A stretch of DNA of 64,000 nucleotides from Ruegeria sediminis. GTDB lineage: Bacteria; Pseudomonadota; Alphaproteobacteria; Rhodobacterales; Rhodobacteraceae. The notes beneath the pieces were generated by a model. That model did no database searches. It was not told the origin of the DNA and saw only the letters and a program-made list of their open reading frames with translations. The stretch is from assembly GCF_005938215.1 (NCBI RefSeq), contig NZ_VCPD01000007.1, forward strand, positions 162,099-226,098. Reading direction: 5' to 3'. The translations under genes and the position numbers were made by a program. This document shows, in pieces, positions 34,076 to 44,406 of this stretch; within the stretch, counting starts at the first letter, position 1; each line of letters opens with the position of its first letter.

Positions 34076-35230
34076 ATGACCATCGAACGACCGGCGACGC
34101 GGCCGGCCAATCCGCGCTTTTCCTCCGGCCCCTGCGCCAAGCCCCCCACATTCGATCTTGCCAAGCTCGCGGACGCCGCCCTGGGCCGTTCGCACCGCGC
34201 CGCTGTCGGCAAGGACAAGCTGAAAGCCGCGATCGAGGGCACGCGCGAGATCCTGGGCATCCCCGCGGATTACCGCATCGGCATCGTCCCCGCCTCGGAT
34301 ACCGGCGCGGTCGAGATGGCGCTGTGGTCGCTGCTGGGCGCGCGCAAGGTGGAAATGCTGGCCTGGGAAAGCTTCGGCGCGGGCTGGGTCACCGACGTCG
34401 TCAAGCAGCTGAAGATCGATGCCGAGGTCAAGACCGCCGAATACGGCGAGATCGTCGATCTGGCCTCGGTCGATTTCAAAAATGACGTGGTGTTCACCTG
34501 GAACGGCACCACCTCGGGCGTGCGGGTGCCGAACGGCGACTGGATCGCGGCCGACCGTCAGGGGCTGACGATCTGCGACGCCACCAGCGCCGCCTTCGCG
34601 ATGGACCTGCCTTGGGACAAGCTGGACGTGACCACCTTCAGCTGGCAGAAGGTGCTGGGCGGCGAGGCCGCGCATGGAATGCTGATCCTCAGCCCCCGCG
34701 CGGTGGAGCGGCTGGAAAGTTACACGCCCGCCTGGCCGCTGCCCAAGATCTTCCGCCTGACCAAGGGCGGCAAGCTGATCGAGGGGATATTCAAGGGCGA
34801 GACCATCAATACCCCGTCGATGCTGGCGGTCGAGGATTACCTCTTCGCGCTCGACTGGGCCCGCTCGGTCGGCGGCCTGCGGGGGCTGATCGCCCGCGCC
34901 AACGCCAACACCAAGGCGATCGCTGATTTCGTCGAGCTGCACGGCTGGATCGACTTCCTGGCCCATGACCCGGCGACGGTGTCGAACACCAGCGTCTGCC
35001 TGAAGTTCACCGACGGCCGCATCGCGGACGGCGCGGCCTTTGCCAAGGCTGTGGCCAAGCGACTCGAGACCGAGGGCGTGGCCTTTGACATCGGCGCCTA
35101 TCGCGACGCTCCGGCGGGCCTGCGCATCTGGTGCGGCGGCACGGTCGAGACCTCGGACATCGAGGCGATGCTGCCCTGGCTCGAATGGGCCTTCCAGGCC
35201 GAGATCGAAGCGCAGGTGCAGACTGCCTGA
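34076..35230 (+). CDS. serC: Phosphoserine aminotransferase
   Basis: A 384-residue PLP enzyme of the alphaproteobacterial SerC type. [13 protein letters not shown] is the usual N-terminus; the Schiff-base lysine is in [16 protein letters not shown] (Lys192); [17 protein letters not shown] binds PLP. It converts 3-phosphohydroxypyruvate and glutamate to phosphoserine. Translation starts at ATG 34076 after AAGGG, which the leader RNA can mask. serA follows 97 bp later on the same transcript. Confidence 0.95.
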   Translation: MTIERPATRPANPRFSSGPCAKPPTFDLAKLADAALGRSHRAAVGKDKLKAAIEGTREILGIPADYRIGIVPASDTGAVEMALWSLLGARKVEMLAWESFGAGWVTDVVKQLKIDAEVKTAEYGEIVDLASVDFKNDVVFTWNGTTSGVRVPNGDWIAADRQGLTICDATSAAFAMDLPWDKLDVTTFSWQKVLGGEAAHGMLILSPRAVERLESYTPAWPLPKIFRLTKGGKLIEGIFKGETINTPSMLAVEDYLFALDWARSVGGLRGLIARANANTKAIADFVELHGWIDFLAHDPATVSNTSVCLKFTDGRIADGAAFAKAVAKRLETEGVAFDIGAYRDAPAGLRIWCGGTVETSDIEAMLPWLEWAFQAEIEAQVQTA

Positions 35231-35239
35231 GAAACGTGT

Positions 35240-35293
35240 GCCGGGCTGAGGCCCGGCCCGCGGCCGACGCAAACGCAGGGCCGGCTTCGGCCC
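35240..35293 (+). repeat. Two intercistronic hairpins between serC and serA
   Basis: GCCGGGC-TGAG-GCCCGGC (35240-35257) and GGGCCG-GCTT-CGGCCC (35278-35293). Neither is followed by T residues, so they are likely RNA-stabilising or processing elements within the serC-serA transcript. Confidence 0.6.
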
Positions 35294-35327
35294 GCCATTC
35301 CCAGACCCATTCAAAGGACCAATCGAA

Positions 35328-36923
35328 ATGGCCCCGAAAGTACTCGTTTCCGACAAGCTCAGCGAATCCGCCGTCCAGATCTTCCGCGACCGCGGCATCG
35401 ACGTGGATTTCCTGCCCGACGTGGGCAAGGACAAGGAAAAGCTGGCCGAGATCATCGGCCAGTATGACGGCCTCGCCATCCGCTCGGCCACCAAGGTGAC
35501 CGAGAAGATCCTCGAAAAGGCCGACCGGCTGAAGGTCATCGGCCGCGCCGGCATCGGCACCGACAACGTCGACAAGGACGCGGCGTCGAAAAAGGGCGTG
35601 ATCGTGATGAACACGCCCTTCGGCAACATGATCACCACCGCCGAACACGCGATCGCGATGATGTTCGCGGTGGCGCGGCAGATCCCCGAGGCCAGCGCCT
35701 CGACCCATGCGGGCAAGTGGGAAAAGTCCAAGTTCATGGGGATCGAACTGACCAACAAGACCCTCGGCGTGATCGGCGCGGGCAACATCGGCGGCATCGT
35801 CTGCGAACGGGCGCATGGCCTGAAGATGAAGGTCATCGCCTACGACCCCTATCTGAGCCAGGAGAAGGCCGACAAGATGGCGGTCGAGAAGGTGGAACTG
35901 GACGAGCTGCTGGCGCGCTCGGATTTCATCACCCTGCACGTGCCGCTGACCGACCAGACCCGCAACATCCTGAGCCGCGAGAACCTGGCCAAGACCAAGA
36001 AGGGCGTGCGCATCGTCAACTGCGCCCGCGGCGGCCTGGTGGACGAGGAGGCGCTGGCGGAGATGCTGAAATCCGGCCATGTGGCCGGCGCGGCCTTCGA
36101 CGTGTTCAGCGTGGAACCGGCCAAGGACAACCCGCTGTTCGACCTGCCCAACGTGGTCTGCACCCCGCACCTGGGCGCCGCCACCACCGAGGCGCAGGAA
36201 AACGTCGCGGTGCAGGTGGCCGAGCAAATCTCGAACTACCTGCTGACCGGCGCGGTCGAGAACGCGCTGAACATGCCCAGCGTCACCGCCGAAGAGGCCA
36301 AGATCATGGGGCCGTGGATCAAGCTGGCCGGCCACCTGGGCAGCTTCGTGGGCCAGATGACCGACGAGCCGATCAAGGCGATCAACATCCTCTATGACGG
36401 GGTCGCGTCCGAGATGAACCTGGCCGCGCTGAACTGCGCGCTGATGGCCGGGATCATGAAACGGGTCAATCCCGAGGTGAACATGGTCTCGGCGCCGATC
36501 GTGGCCAAGGAGCGCGGCATCCAGATCTCGACCACCAGCCAGGACAAGTCGGGAACCTTCGACGGCTACGTCAAGGTGACGGTCGTGACCGGCAAGCGCG
36601 AACGCTCGATCGCGGGCACCGTGTTCTCGGACGGCAAGCCGCGCTTCATCCAGATCAAGGGCATCACCATCGACGCCGAGGTCGGCGCGCACATGCTCTA
36701 CACCACCAACGAGGACGTGCCGGGCATCATCGGCGCCCTGGGCGGCACGATGGGCGATTTCGGCGTCAACATCGCCAACTTCACCCTGGGCCGCACCCAT
36801 GCTGGCGGCGAGGCCATCGCGCTGCTTTACGTCGATGAGCCGGTCCCGGCCGAGGCCCGGGCCAAGCTGGCCGAAACCGGGCTGTTCACCCAGATCAAGC
36901 CGCTGGAGTTCGACGTGGGCTGA
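35328..36923 (+). CDS. serA: D-3-phosphoglycerate dehydrogenase
   Basis: A 531-residue long-form PGDH. N-terminal substrate domain, NAD-binding Rossmann loop GAGNIG (150-155), catalytic Arg234 (NCARGGLVDE), Glu263 and His281 (TPHLGAATTEAQ), then the intervening domain and a C-terminal ACT domain (MLYTTNEDVPGIIGALGGTMGDFGVNIANFTLGR). It oxidises 3-phosphoglycerate in the first step of serine synthesis, and the ACT domain normally gives serine feedback. It is followed by a strong terminator. Confidence 0.96.
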   Translation: MAPKVLVSDKLSESAVQIFRDRGIDVDFLPDVGKDKEKLAEIIGQYDGLAIRSATKVTEKILEKADRLKVIGRAGIGTDNVDKDAASKKGVIVMNTPFGNMITTAEHAIAMMFAVARQIPEASASTHAGKWEKSKFMGIELTNKTLGVIGAGNIGGIVCERAHGLKMKVIAYDPYLSQEKADKMAVEKVELDELLARSDFITLHVPLTDQTRNILSRENLAKTKKGVRIVNCARGGLVDEEALAEMLKSGHVAGAAFDVFSVEPAKDNPLFDLPNVVCTPHLGAATTEAQENVAVQVAEQISNYLLTGAVENALNMPSVTAEEAKIMGPWIKLAGHLGSFVGQMTDEPIKAINILYDGVASEMNLAALNCALMAGIMKRVNPEVNMVSAPIVAKERGIQISTTSQDKSGTFDGYVKVTVVTGKRERSIAGTVFSDGKPRFIQIKGITIDAEVGAHMLYTTNEDVPGIIGALGGTMGDFGVNIANFTLGRTHAGGEAIALLYVDEPVPAEARAKLAETGLFTQIKPLEFDVG

Positions 36924-36940
36924 GCCCCGGACCGCCTGAA

Positions 36941-36969
36941 AACGCCGCCCCTGCACGGGCGGCGTTTTT
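36941..36969 (+). terminator. Rho-independent terminator of serC-serA
   Basis: AACGCCGCCC (36941-36950), loop CTGCAC, GGGCGGCGTT (36957-36966), T-run to 36969. Perfect 10-bp stem. Confidence 0.92.
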
Positions 36970-37092
36970 CTTGCCCGCGGCGCCGCGGGCTGAACGGCCC
37001 GAGCGCCAAGGTCGCGAAACCACGGTCCCGACCCCTTCCATTGGCGGCGCCGATGCGACAGAACGGGGAGCGCAGGAACCCGGAGGACCGCC

Positions 37093-37821
37093 ATGACCCG
37101 CCCCATCTACGCAATCGGCGACATCCACGGACAGCGGGAAATGCTCGAATCCGCGCTGGCCCGGATCGACGCCGATGGCGGCCGGGATGCGCGGGTGGTG
37201 TTTCTGGGCGATTACACCGACCGCGGCCCGGACAGCCGCGGCGTGCTGGACATCCTTGTGCAAGGCAAGCGCGCCGGGCGGGACTGGATCACGCTCAAGG
37301 GCAATCACGACCGCATGTTCGCGCTGTTCCTGCGCGACTATCCCGCCAATGACGAACGCCTGCTGATCGGGCATCACTGGCTGCATGACAGCCTCGGCGG
37401 CCCGGAAACCCTGGCGTCATACGGCGTCGAGGTGAAGGACGGCGACCGCATCTACCAGGTGCACCAGAAGGCGCGCGCCGCCATTCCCGAAGCGCATCGG
37501 CAGTTCCTGGAGTCGCTGCCCGCCTGGCACGAGGAGGACGGGCTGCTGTTCGTGCATGCGGGCATCCGCCCCGGCGTGCCGCTGGACCGGCAGACCGAGG
37601 ACGACCTGATCTGGATCCGGCACGAGTTCCTGGACGACCTGCGGCCCCACCCCTGGCTGGTGGTCCACGGACATACCCCGGCCCGCCAGCCCGAACATCG
37701 CGGCAACCGGGTCAATCTGGACACGGGCGCGGGATATGGCAGGCCGCTGGCGGCCGCCGTGTTCGAAGGCCGGGATTGCTGGCTGCTGACGGACAGGGGC
37801 CGGGTGCCGCTGAAACCCTGA
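37093..37821 (+). CDS. Metallophosphoesterase (serine/threonine phosphatase-like)
   Basis: A 242-residue calcineurin-like phosphoesterase: metal motifs YAIGDIHGQREML, VFLGDYTDRGPDSRGV, LKGNHDRMF, VHAGIRP and VVHGHTPARQP are all present and in order. It resembles bacterial PrpA/bis(5'-nucleosyl)-tetraphosphatase-type enzymes. Substrate (protein phosphate or nucleotide) cannot be decided. It converges on matB. Confidence 0.88.
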   Translation: MTRPIYAIGDIHGQREMLESALARIDADGGRDARVVFLGDYTDRGPDSRGVLDILVQGKRAGRDWITLKGNHDRMFALFLRDYPANDERLLIGHHWLHDSLGGPETLASYGVEVKDGDRIYQVHQKARAAIPEAHRQFLESLPAWHEEDGLLFVHAGIRPGVPLDRQTEDDLIWIRHEFLDDLRPHPWLVVHGHTPARQPEHRGNRVNLDTGAGYGRPLAAAVFEGRDCWLLTDRGRVPLKP

Positions 37822-37836
37822 ACGGACCCAGTCGCC

Positions 37837-39354
37837 TCAGCTGGTGGCGAACATGTCCTTGTAGGTCTCGCGCAGCACGTTCTTCTGCACCTTGCCCATG
37901 GTGTTGCGCGGCAACTCGTCCAGCAGGATCAGCTTGCGCGGATGCTTGAACCGGGCGAGGCTGGCACTTACCGCCTGCATCACCGCGCCGAGATCCGGCT
38001 TCGCCCCCGGTTCGGGCACGATGAGGCACAGCACGGTCTCGCCGAAATCCGGGTGCGGCACGCCGATCACCGCGCTTTCCAGCACACCGGGCTGTTCGTC
38101 CAGCAGCAGTTCGATCTCCTTGGGATAGATGTTGTAGCCGCCCGAGATGATCAGGTCCTTGTTGCGGCCGACGATGTGGACATAGCCGTCGGAGTCGATC
38201 CGGCCCAGGTCGCCGGTGATGAAGAACCCGTCCTCGCGCAGTTCGGCGGCGGTCTTTTCCGGCATCTGCCAGTAGCCCTTGAAGACGTTGGGGCCGCGCA
38301 CCTCGATCAGGCCGATCTCGCCCTGCGGCAGGGTCTCGGCGGTTTCGGGGTCGGTGATCTTCAACTCGACCCCGGGCAGCGGAAAGCCGACGGTTCCGGC
38401 CCGGCGCTCGCCGTCATAGGGGTTCGAGGTGTTCATGTTGGTCTCGGTCATGCCGTAGCGTTCGAGAATGCGGTGGCCCGTGCGCTGTTCGAACCGGGCA
38501 TGGGTTTCCGCCAGAAGCGGCGCGGAACCCGAGACGAAGAGGCGCATGTGCGATGCCAGATCGCCGGTGAACCGGTCGTCGTCGAGAAGGCGGGTGTAGA
38601 AGGTCGGAACCCCCATCATCGCCGTCGCCCCGGGCATCAGGCGCAGGATGTCGTCGAGATCGAACCGCGGCAGGAAGATCATGCTGCCGCCGGTCGCCAG
38701 CACCACGTTCGTCGCCACGAAAAGCCCGTGCGTGTGAAAGATCGGCAGGGCGTGCAGCAGCACGTCGCCGCTGGTGAAACGCCATTCCCGCGCCAGCGTC
38801 TCGGCGTTCGACAGCAGGTTCCTCTGCGTCAGCATCGCGCCTTTCGACCGGCCCGTGGTGCCGGAGGTGTAGAGGAAGGCGGCCAGATCCTCTTCGGTCC
38901 GCTTGGCCGGGGCGAAGGCCGGCAACATGCCCAGCGCGCGGCGCATCAGGCTGCCGGTCCCGTCGGCGTTCAGCGTCAGGATCTGCGCGCCCGCCTCAGT
39001 CGCCACCGGGGCGAGCGCGTCTTCGCCGGCGCCGTCGCAGACGATCAGGGAGGCGCCGCTGTTGTCGATGAAATAGGTCAGTTCATCGACCGTGTAGGCG
39101 GTGTTGAGCGGCAGAAAGATCAGCCCCGCCTGGGCGCTTGCGGCATAGAGCGCCAGCGCCTCGGGCGATTTCTGGACCTGCACGGCGACCCGGTTCCCGG
39201 GCTCCAGTCCCAGGCCGGTCAGCGCGTTGGCGATCCGCGCGGCGGTGTCCAGAAACCCGGCATGGGTGATCACCTCGCCGTCCGGCAGGTGCAGGAACGG
39301 CGTGTCCTTGCCGGCGTGAACTCCGAACAGGCGGTCATAGAGCGGGTTGGGCAT
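37837..39354 (-). CDS. matB: Malonyl-CoA synthetase (MatB-type acyl-CoA ligase)
   Basis: A 505-residue adenylate-forming ligase. P-loop-like LYTSGTTGRSKGAML, the aromatic motif GRYGMTETNMNTSNPYDGERRAGTVG (here ERYGMTETNMNTSNP), the hinge ITGDLGRIDSDGYVHIVGRNKDLIISGG and the acyl-adenylate lysine in LPRNTMGKVQKNVLRE. The RRAGTVG/MNTSNP pattern is that of malonate-activating MatB. It activates malonate to malonyl-CoA. The start at ATG 39354 follows AAAGGAT. It is downstream of hutC on the same strand but separated by a hairpin. Confidence 0.85.
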   Translation of the reverse strand: MPNPLYDRLFGVHAGKDTPFLHLPDGEVITHAGFLDTAARIANALTGLGLEPGNRVAVQVQKSPEALALYAASAQAGLIFLPLNTAYTVDELTYFIDNSGASLIVCDGAGEDALAPVATEAGAQILTLNADGTGSLMRRALGMLPAFAPAKRTEEDLAAFLYTSGTTGRSKGAMLTQRNLLSNAETLAREWRFTSGDVLLHALPIFHTHGLFVATNVVLATGGSMIFLPRFDLDDILRLMPGATAMMGVPTFYTRLLDDDRFTGDLASHMRLFVSGSAPLLAETHARFEQRTGHRILERYGMTETNMNTSNPYDGERRAGTVGFPLPGVELKITDPETAETLPQGEIGLIEVRGPNVFKGYWQMPEKTAAELREDGFFITGDLGRIDSDGYVHIVGRNKDLIISGGYNIYPKEIELLLDEQPGVLESAVIGVPHPDFGETVLCLIVPEPGAKPDLGAVMQAVSASLARFKHPRKLILLDELPRNTMGKVQKNVLRETYKDMFATS

Positions 39355-39435
39355 CGTGCGATCCTTTGCGGGCCGCGGCATGGGTCGCCGGGCGGGGTTG
39401 CCTCCGAAACTGTCGCGGAATTCGGGAATCGTAAA

Positions 39436-39455
39436 GGGTGCGCGACGGCGCACCC
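39436..39455 (-). terminator. Hairpin terminator after hutC
   Basis: GGGTGCGC (39436-39443) and GCGCACCC (39448-39455), 8-bp perfect stem with 4-nt loop; on the minus strand it is followed by TTTAC. A modest terminator separating hutF-hutC from matB. Confidence 0.55.
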
Positions 39456-39465
39456 GTCCAATGCG

Positions 39466-40170
39466 TCAGATCTGCGTCGTCATCCTGTATCCCGCGCCGA
39501 AATAGAGCTTGGCGAAGGTCACCGGGCGCCCCTGCAGCCAGGTGGTCCTTTCGGCGGTGAAGACCGGCTCGCCCTCGGGCATGTCGAGGAAGCCGGCCAA
39601 GGTGGCGTCGGCGCGGCTGGCGAGGAAAGTCAGTTCGACATTGGTGAAGGGAACGGTCTGCACCAGCCAGTCGTTGGGGCCGGTCGCGGAAAAATCCGCC
39701 TGCGCCACCTGGGGCACGCTTTCGGCGACGATCCAGCGGTCCTCGTACTGGAAGGGCGTGTTGCTGGAATAGTGCATGCAGCGGACATGCATCACCTCTT
39801 GCGCCGCGCGCAATTGCAGCCGCGCGCTGAGCCATTCCGGGGCAGGCTGCAGTTCGGCCGAGACCAGCGCATAGCGGTATTGGCCGCCGCCGGCTTCGAC
39901 CTCGTCCCGCACCAGGGGAATGGTGAAGCGCGCCTGCCTTTGCGGCGCGCTCAGCACCCGCGTTCCGGCCTTGCGACGCCGTTCGAGAAAACCTTCCTCG
40001 GCCAGTTCGCGCAGCGCGCGGTTGACCGTCGTCCGGGTGCAGGAGAACTCGACCGCAAGCTCCTGCTCGTTGGGCAGAAGCGTGTCCGGGCGCCAGGTCC
40101 CGGACCGGATCCTTTCGAGCACGGTGCGCTTGATGTCGCGGTAGCTGGTGGTTTCGCCGGGTTGTGTCAT
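39466..40170 (-). CDS. hutC: Histidine utilization repressor HutC (GntR family)
   Basis: A 234-residue regulator: N-terminal winged helix (YRDIKRTVLERIRSGTWRPDTLLPNEQELAVEFSCTRTTVNRALRELAEEGFLERRRKAGTRV) and a C-terminal UTRA effector domain (FQYEDRWIVAESVP…). It sits directly after hutF in the minus-strand arm of the hut locus. Family repressors respond to urocanate or formiminoglutamate and bind GTnTAnAC, a sequence found in the hutF/hutI promoter region. Confidence 0.92.
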   Translation of the reverse strand: MTQPGETTSYRDIKRTVLERIRSGTWRPDTLLPNEQELAVEFSCTRTTVNRALRELAEEGFLERRRKAGTRVLSAPQRQARFTIPLVRDEVEAGGGQYRYALVSAELQPAPEWLSARLQLRAAQEVMHVRCMHYSSNTPFQYEDRWIVAESVPQVAQADFSATGPNDWLVQTVPFTNVELTFLASRADATLAGFLDMPEGEPVFTAERTTWLQGRPVTFAKLYFGAGYRMTTQI

Positions 40171-40222
40171 GATGGCTATGGAACGCCTTTTTCGTCTCTA
40201 AATCAGGCTTTTTGGTCCCGTT

Positions 40223-41584
40223 TCAGGCTGCGGCCAGAAGCTCGGCCAACGCATTGCGATAGCCCGCCACGATGGCGTCGCGCGCAACGTGCCGCCCGCC
40301 CTGCACCATGTGCCTGCCGGTCGACCAGAGGTCGGTGACGACCGCATCCGGCGCGGCGAAACACAGCCCGTCCAGCAGTTGATGATCGGCCAGCGCGCAG
40401 AGCGACGGGTGCTCTCGGTCGATGGCCACCAGATCGGCCAGCCTGCCGACCGCGATCTCGCCCGCGTCGCGGCCCAGCGCCTGCGCCCCGCCACGCGCCG
40501 CGCCGGTGTAGAGCGCGTGACCGACCGAGCCCTCGCCCGGAACCAGAACCGTTCGCGCCATGTCGCGAAGGCGTTGCGAGTATTCCAGCGTGCGCAACTC
40601 TTCGGTCAGCGAGATCCGCACGTTTGAATCCGATCCCACACCGAAGGCACCGCCGTTTTCCACGTAGACTGCTCCGTTGAAGATGCCGTCGCCCAGATTG
40701 GATTCGGTGATCGGGCACAGCCCGGCGACCGCTCCGGACCGGGCCATGCGGGCGGTCTCGTCATCGGTCATGTGGGTGGCGTGGATCAGGCACCAGCGCG
40801 CGTCCACCGCCACGTTGTCCAGCAGCCAGGACACCGGGCGCTGGCCGAACCTGGCCTCGACATCCGCGACTTCCTGAAGCTGCTCGGAGATGTGGATGTG
40901 CACCGGCCCTTCCGGCATCTGCGCCAGAACGGCCGCCAGATCGGCGGGCGAAGTCGCGCGCAGGGAATGCGGCGCGGTGCCGACCCGCGTATCGGGATGC
41001 GCCTCGGGCAGAGCGCCGCGGCACTCCGACACCAGGTTCAGGAATTGGTCCACGTCGTTGCCAAAGCGCAACTGCCCGCCCGACAGCGGCTCCTGCCTGA
41101 CGCCGCCATAGGTGTAGAGCACCGGCAGGTGGGTCAGGCCGATCCCGGTCTGCCGCGCGGCGGCGAAGATGCGCTGGCTGAGTTCGGACAGTCTGCCGTA
41201 GGGCGTTCCGCCCGGCTGGTGGTGGACATAGTGGAATTCACCGACCGAGGCATAGCCGGCCTCCTGCATCTCCATGTAGACCAGCGCGGCGATGGCTTCG
41301 ACCTGCTCGGGCGTCAGGCGATCCAGGAAACGGTACATCAGGCTGCGCCAGGTCCAGAAGCTTTCCTTTCCGGCGGCGCGCGTTTCGGTCATCCCCGCCA
41401 TCGCGCGCTGAAAGGCATGGCTGTGCAGGTTGCCAAGCGCTGGCAGAAGCGTGTCGATGCGCACATCCCCCGCCGCCGGAACCGCGCCCGTTTCGAGCCC
41501 CGCAATCCGTCCGCCGGATACCTTGACCCGCAGATCATGCACCCAATCAGAGCCTAACAAGGCGGTTTTCGCGTGGATAGTCAT
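40223..41584 (-). CDS. hutF: Formimidoylglutamate deiminase
   Basis: A 453-residue amidohydrolase: metal-binding [18 protein letters not shown] (HxH), the [16 protein letters not shown] histidine, [10 protein letters not shown] and [19 protein letters not shown]. The sequence around [35 protein letters not shown] is specific for HutF. It turns N-formimino-L-glutamate into N-formyl-L-glutamate plus ammonia, so the pathway here uses HutF then HutG rather than direct formamide release. Start at ATG 41584 next to the shared operator. Confidence 0.95.
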   Translation of the reverse strand: MTIHAKTALLGSDWVHDLRVKVSGGRIAGLETGAVPAAGDVRIDTLLPALGNLHSHAFQRAMAGMTETRAAGKESFWTWRSLMYRFLDRLTPEQVEAIAALVYMEMQEAGYASVGEFHYVHHQPGGTPYGRLSELSQRIFAAARQTGIGLTHLPVLYTYGGVRQEPLSGGQLRFGNDVDQFLNLVSECRGALPEAHPDTRVGTAPHSLRATSPADLAAVLAQMPEGPVHIHISEQLQEVADVEARFGQRPVSWLLDNVAVDARWCLIHATHMTDDETARMARSGAVAGLCPITESNLGDGIFNGAVYVENGGAFGVGSDSNVRISLTEELRTLEYSQRLRDMARTVLVPGEGSVGHALYTGAARGGAQALGRDAGEIAVGRLADLVAIDREHPSLCALADHQLLDGLCFAAPDAVVTDLWSTGRHMVQGGRHVARDAIVAGYRNALAELLAAA

Positions 41585-41598
41585 GGCGGACTCATTTT

Positions 41599-41628
41599 GT
41601 GTAGACTTTATATTGTTACCCGTATACG
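41599..41628. promoter_or_regulatory. HutC-type operator in the hutF/hutI divergent promoter region
   Basis: GTGTAGAC (41599-41606) exactly matches GTnTAnAC, the consensus of HutC-subfamily repressors. A second partial site is the palindrome CGTATACG (41621-41628). They occupy the 81-bp gap between hutF and hutI, so both arms could be repressed together. Confidence 0.6.
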
Positions 41629-41665
41629 AAAAATCCATCGGCAAGGGGAGCCCAAAAGAATCGCC

Positions 41666-42874
41666 ATGACGAAAAAACTTGTTCTCGAAAGCGCGCGGGT
41701 CGCGACGCTGAACGGTGATGCCGAGCCTTATGGAATGATCCCAGACGGAGCCATCGCGATCGAGGACGCCCGGATTGCATGGGCCGGCGCCCGGAGCGCC
41801 CTGCCCGACCGGTTTGCCGACTGGCCGCACGAGGATCTGGGCGGGCGGCTGGTCACGCCGGGCCTGATCGATGCGCATACCCATGTCGTGTTCGGCGGCG
41901 ACCGCGCCGTCGAGTTCGAAATGCGGCTGAACGGCGCCTCGTACGAAGAAATCGCCCGGGCGGGCGGCGGCATCCTTTCGACCGTCAACGCCACCCGCGC
42001 CGCGACCGAGGACGAGTTGCTGGCCGGCGCCCTGCCGCGGGTGGATGCGCTGCTGGCCGAGGGGGTCAGCTGCATCGAGGTCAAATCGGGCTATGGGCTG
42101 GATCAGGACACCGAACTCAGGATGCTGCGCGCGGCGCGGCGGATCGCGGCGGAACGGCCGGTGCGGGTCAGGACCAGCTTTCTAGGCGCCCATGCGGTGC
42201 CACCGGATTACAAGGGAAAGGCCGACACCTATATCGACGAGGTCTGCATCCCCGCCCTGCGCGCGGCCCATGCGCAGGGGCTGGTCGACGCGGTGGACGG
42301 GTTCTGCGAGGGCATCGCCTTTGACCCGCCGCAGATCGCGCGGGTCTTTGACGTGGCGCGGCAACTGGGCCTGCCGGTCAAGCTGCATGCCGAGCAGCTG
42401 TCGAACCTTGGCGGCGCGAAGCTGGCCGCCTCGTACGGGGCGCTTTCGGCCGACCATATCGAATACCTGGACGAGGATGGCGTGCGCGCCATGGCCGACG
42501 CGGGCACCGTCGCGGTGATCCTGCCCGGCGCCTTCTACACCCTGCGCGAAACGCAGGTGCCGCCGATCGACCTGCTGCGACGGCACGGGGTCCCGATGGC
42601 GCTGGCCACCGACTGCAATCCCGGCTCGTCGCCTCTGACCTCGCTGCTGCTGACGATGAACATGGCCTGCACCCTGTTCCGCATGACGCCCGCCGAGGCG
42701 CTGGCCGGGGTGACGCGCAACGCGGCGCGGGCCTTGGGCCTGACCGACACGGGGACCATCGCACCGGGCCTGCGCGCCGACCTGGCGGTGTGGGATGTCG
42801 AACACCCGGCGGAACTGTCCTATCGCATCGGCTTCAACCCTTTGCACACACGCATCTTTGGAGGCATCGAATGA
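41666..42874 (+). CDS. hutI: Imidazolonepropionase
   Basis: A 402-residue amidohydrolase: [40 protein letters not shown], the metal HxH pair, [31 protein letters not shown] and [11 protein letters not shown] (metal Asp). It opens imidazolonepropionate to formiminoglutamate. First gene of the plus-strand hut operon; its stop overlaps the hutH start (ATGA). ATG 41666 follows GGGGAG. Confidence 0.95.
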   Translation: MTKKLVLESARVATLNGDAEPYGMIPDGAIAIEDARIAWAGARSALPDRFADWPHEDLGGRLVTPGLIDAHTHVVFGGDRAVEFEMRLNGASYEEIARAGGGILSTVNATRAATEDELLAGALPRVDALLAEGVSCIEVKSGYGLDQDTELRMLRAARRIAAERPVRVRTSFLGAHAVPPDYKGKADTYIDEVCIPALRAAHAQGLVDAVDGFCEGIAFDPPQIARVFDVARQLGLPVKLHAEQLSNLGGAKLAASYGALSADHIEYLDEDGVRAMADAGTVAVILPGAFYTLRETQVPPIDLLRRHGVPMALATDCNPGSSPLTSLLLTMNMACTLFRMTPAEALAGVTRNAARALGLTDTGTIAPGLRADLAVWDVEHPAELSYRIGFNPLHTRIFGGIE

Positions 42875-44406
42875 GCGTTCTCAAGCTCACTCCGGGCGCT
42901 GTCACCCTGCAGGATCTGGCCGAGGTCTTCTGGCACGAAACGCCGGTCGCGCTGGACGAAGGCTGCCGGCCGCGCATCGATGCGGCTGCCGCGCGGATCG
43001 CCCGGGCAGCCGCCGGCGACGAGGCGGTCTATGGCGTCAACACCGGCTTCGGCAAGCTCGCCAGCCACAAGATCGCGGCCAAGGACACCTCGACCCTGCA
43101 GCGCAACCTGATCCTCAGCCATTGCTGCGGCGTGGGCGAGGCAGTGCCGCGCCGCATGGCCCGGCTGATGATGTCGCTGAAGCTGCTGTCCTTTGGCCGC
43201 GGCGCGTCGGGCGTCCGGTGGGAACTGGTCGCGCTGCTGCAGGAGATGCTGGCGCGCGGCGTCACGCCGGTGATCCCGGCGCAGGGCTCGGTCGGGGCGT
43301 CGGGCGACCTCGCGCCGCTGGCGCACATGACCGCGGTGGTGATCGGAGCGGGTGAGGCGGAGGTGAACGGAACCGTCCTGCCCGGTGCCGAGGCGCTGAA
43401 TTCCGTCGGGTTAGAGCCGATTCAGCTGGGTCCCAAGGAAGGGCTTGCCTTCATCAACGGCACCCAGTTCTCGACCGCTTTCGCCCTGGCCGGCCTGTTC
43501 GAAGCCTGGCGCGCGGCGCAGAATTCGCTGGTGATCGCCGCCGCGTCGACCGACGCCATCATGGGTTCGACCGCGCCGCTGCAGCCCGAGATCCATGAAC
43601 TGCGCGGCCATCGCGGCCAGATCGAAGCAGCGGGCGCGATGCGCGCGGCGCTGGACGGGTCGGAGATTCGCGAAAGCCACCGCGAGGGCGACACCCGCGT
43701 GCAGGACCCCTATTGCATCCGCTGCCAGCCGCAGGTGACGGGCGCGGCGATGGACGTGCTGCGCCAGGCCGCGGCGACGCTGGTGATCGAGGCCAACGCC
43801 GCCACCGACAACCCGCTGGTTCTGACCGAGCCGGAGATGATCGTTTCGGGCGGCAATTTCCACGCCGAACCGGTGGGATTCGCCGCCGACATGATCGCGC
43901 TGGCGGTGTCCGAAATCGGCGCCATCGCCCAGCGCCGCATCGCGCTGATGGTGGACCCGACGCTGAGTTTCGACCTGCCGCCGTTCCTGACGCCGGAGCC
44001 GGGGCTGAATTCGGGCCTGATGATCGCCGAGGTCACCACCGCCGCGCTGATGAGCGAGAACAAGCACCTGGCAACGCCCTGCGTCACCGACAGCACGCCC
44101 ACCTCGGCCAATCAGGAGGACCACGTGTCGATGGCCGCGCATGGCGCGCGCCGCCTTGGCCGGATGGTGGAGAACCTGAACTACATCCTCGGCATCGAGC
44201 TGATCTGCGCGGCCCAAGGCGTCGAGTTCCGCGCGCCTCTCGCCACCAGCGCGCCGCTGCAGCGGGTCATCGCCCGCCTGCGCACGGACATCCCGGCGCT
44301 GGCCGAGGACCGGTACCTGGCCCCGGAACTGGAAATCGCCAAACGCCTGGTCGCCGGGGGCGCGATCCTGCACTCGGTCGGCGTCGACATGCCGGAGTTG
44401 GGGTGA
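42871..44406 (+). CDS. hutH: Histidine ammonia-lyase
   Basis: A 511-residue enzyme of the MIO family. The self-cyclising Ala143-Ser144-Gly145 triad is in [27 protein letters not shown] and the FxHxxxQ-type TNDNPL… segment ([12 protein letters not shown]) are present, as is SADQEDHVSM-like [12 protein letters not shown]. It removes ammonia from histidine to give urocanate. Coupled by ATGA overlap to hutI and by TGATG to hutG. Confidence 0.96.
   Translation: MSVLKLTPGAVTLQDLAEVFWHETPVALDEGCRPRIDAAAARIARAAAGDEAVYGVNTGFGKLASHKIAAKDTSTLQRNLILSHCCGVGEAVPRRMARLMMSLKLLSFGRGASGVRWELVALLQEMLARGVTPVIPAQGSVGASGDLAPLAHMTAVVIGAGEAEVNGTVLPGAEALNSVGLEPIQLGPKEGLAFINGTQFSTAFALAGLFEAWRAAQNSLVIAAASTDAIMGSTAPLQPEIHELRGHRGQIEAAGAMRAALDGSEIRESHREGDTRVQDPYCIRCQPQVTGAAMDVLRQAAATLVIEANAATDNPLVLTEPEMIVSGGNFHAEPVGFAADMIALAVSEIGAIAQRRIALMVDPTLSFDLPPFLTPEPGLNSGLMIAEVTTAALMSENKHLATPCVTDSTPTSANQEDHVSMAAHGARRLGRMVENLNYILGIELICAAQGVEFRAPLATSAPLQRVIARLRTDIPALAEDRYLAPELEIAKRLVAGGAILHSVGVDMPELG

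Noticed and set aside
35007..37106. A 699-codon minus-strand open frame opposite serA
   Set aside because: Composition (His, Arg, Asp, Gly-rich, no motifs) is that of a complementary frame; serC and serA are complete.
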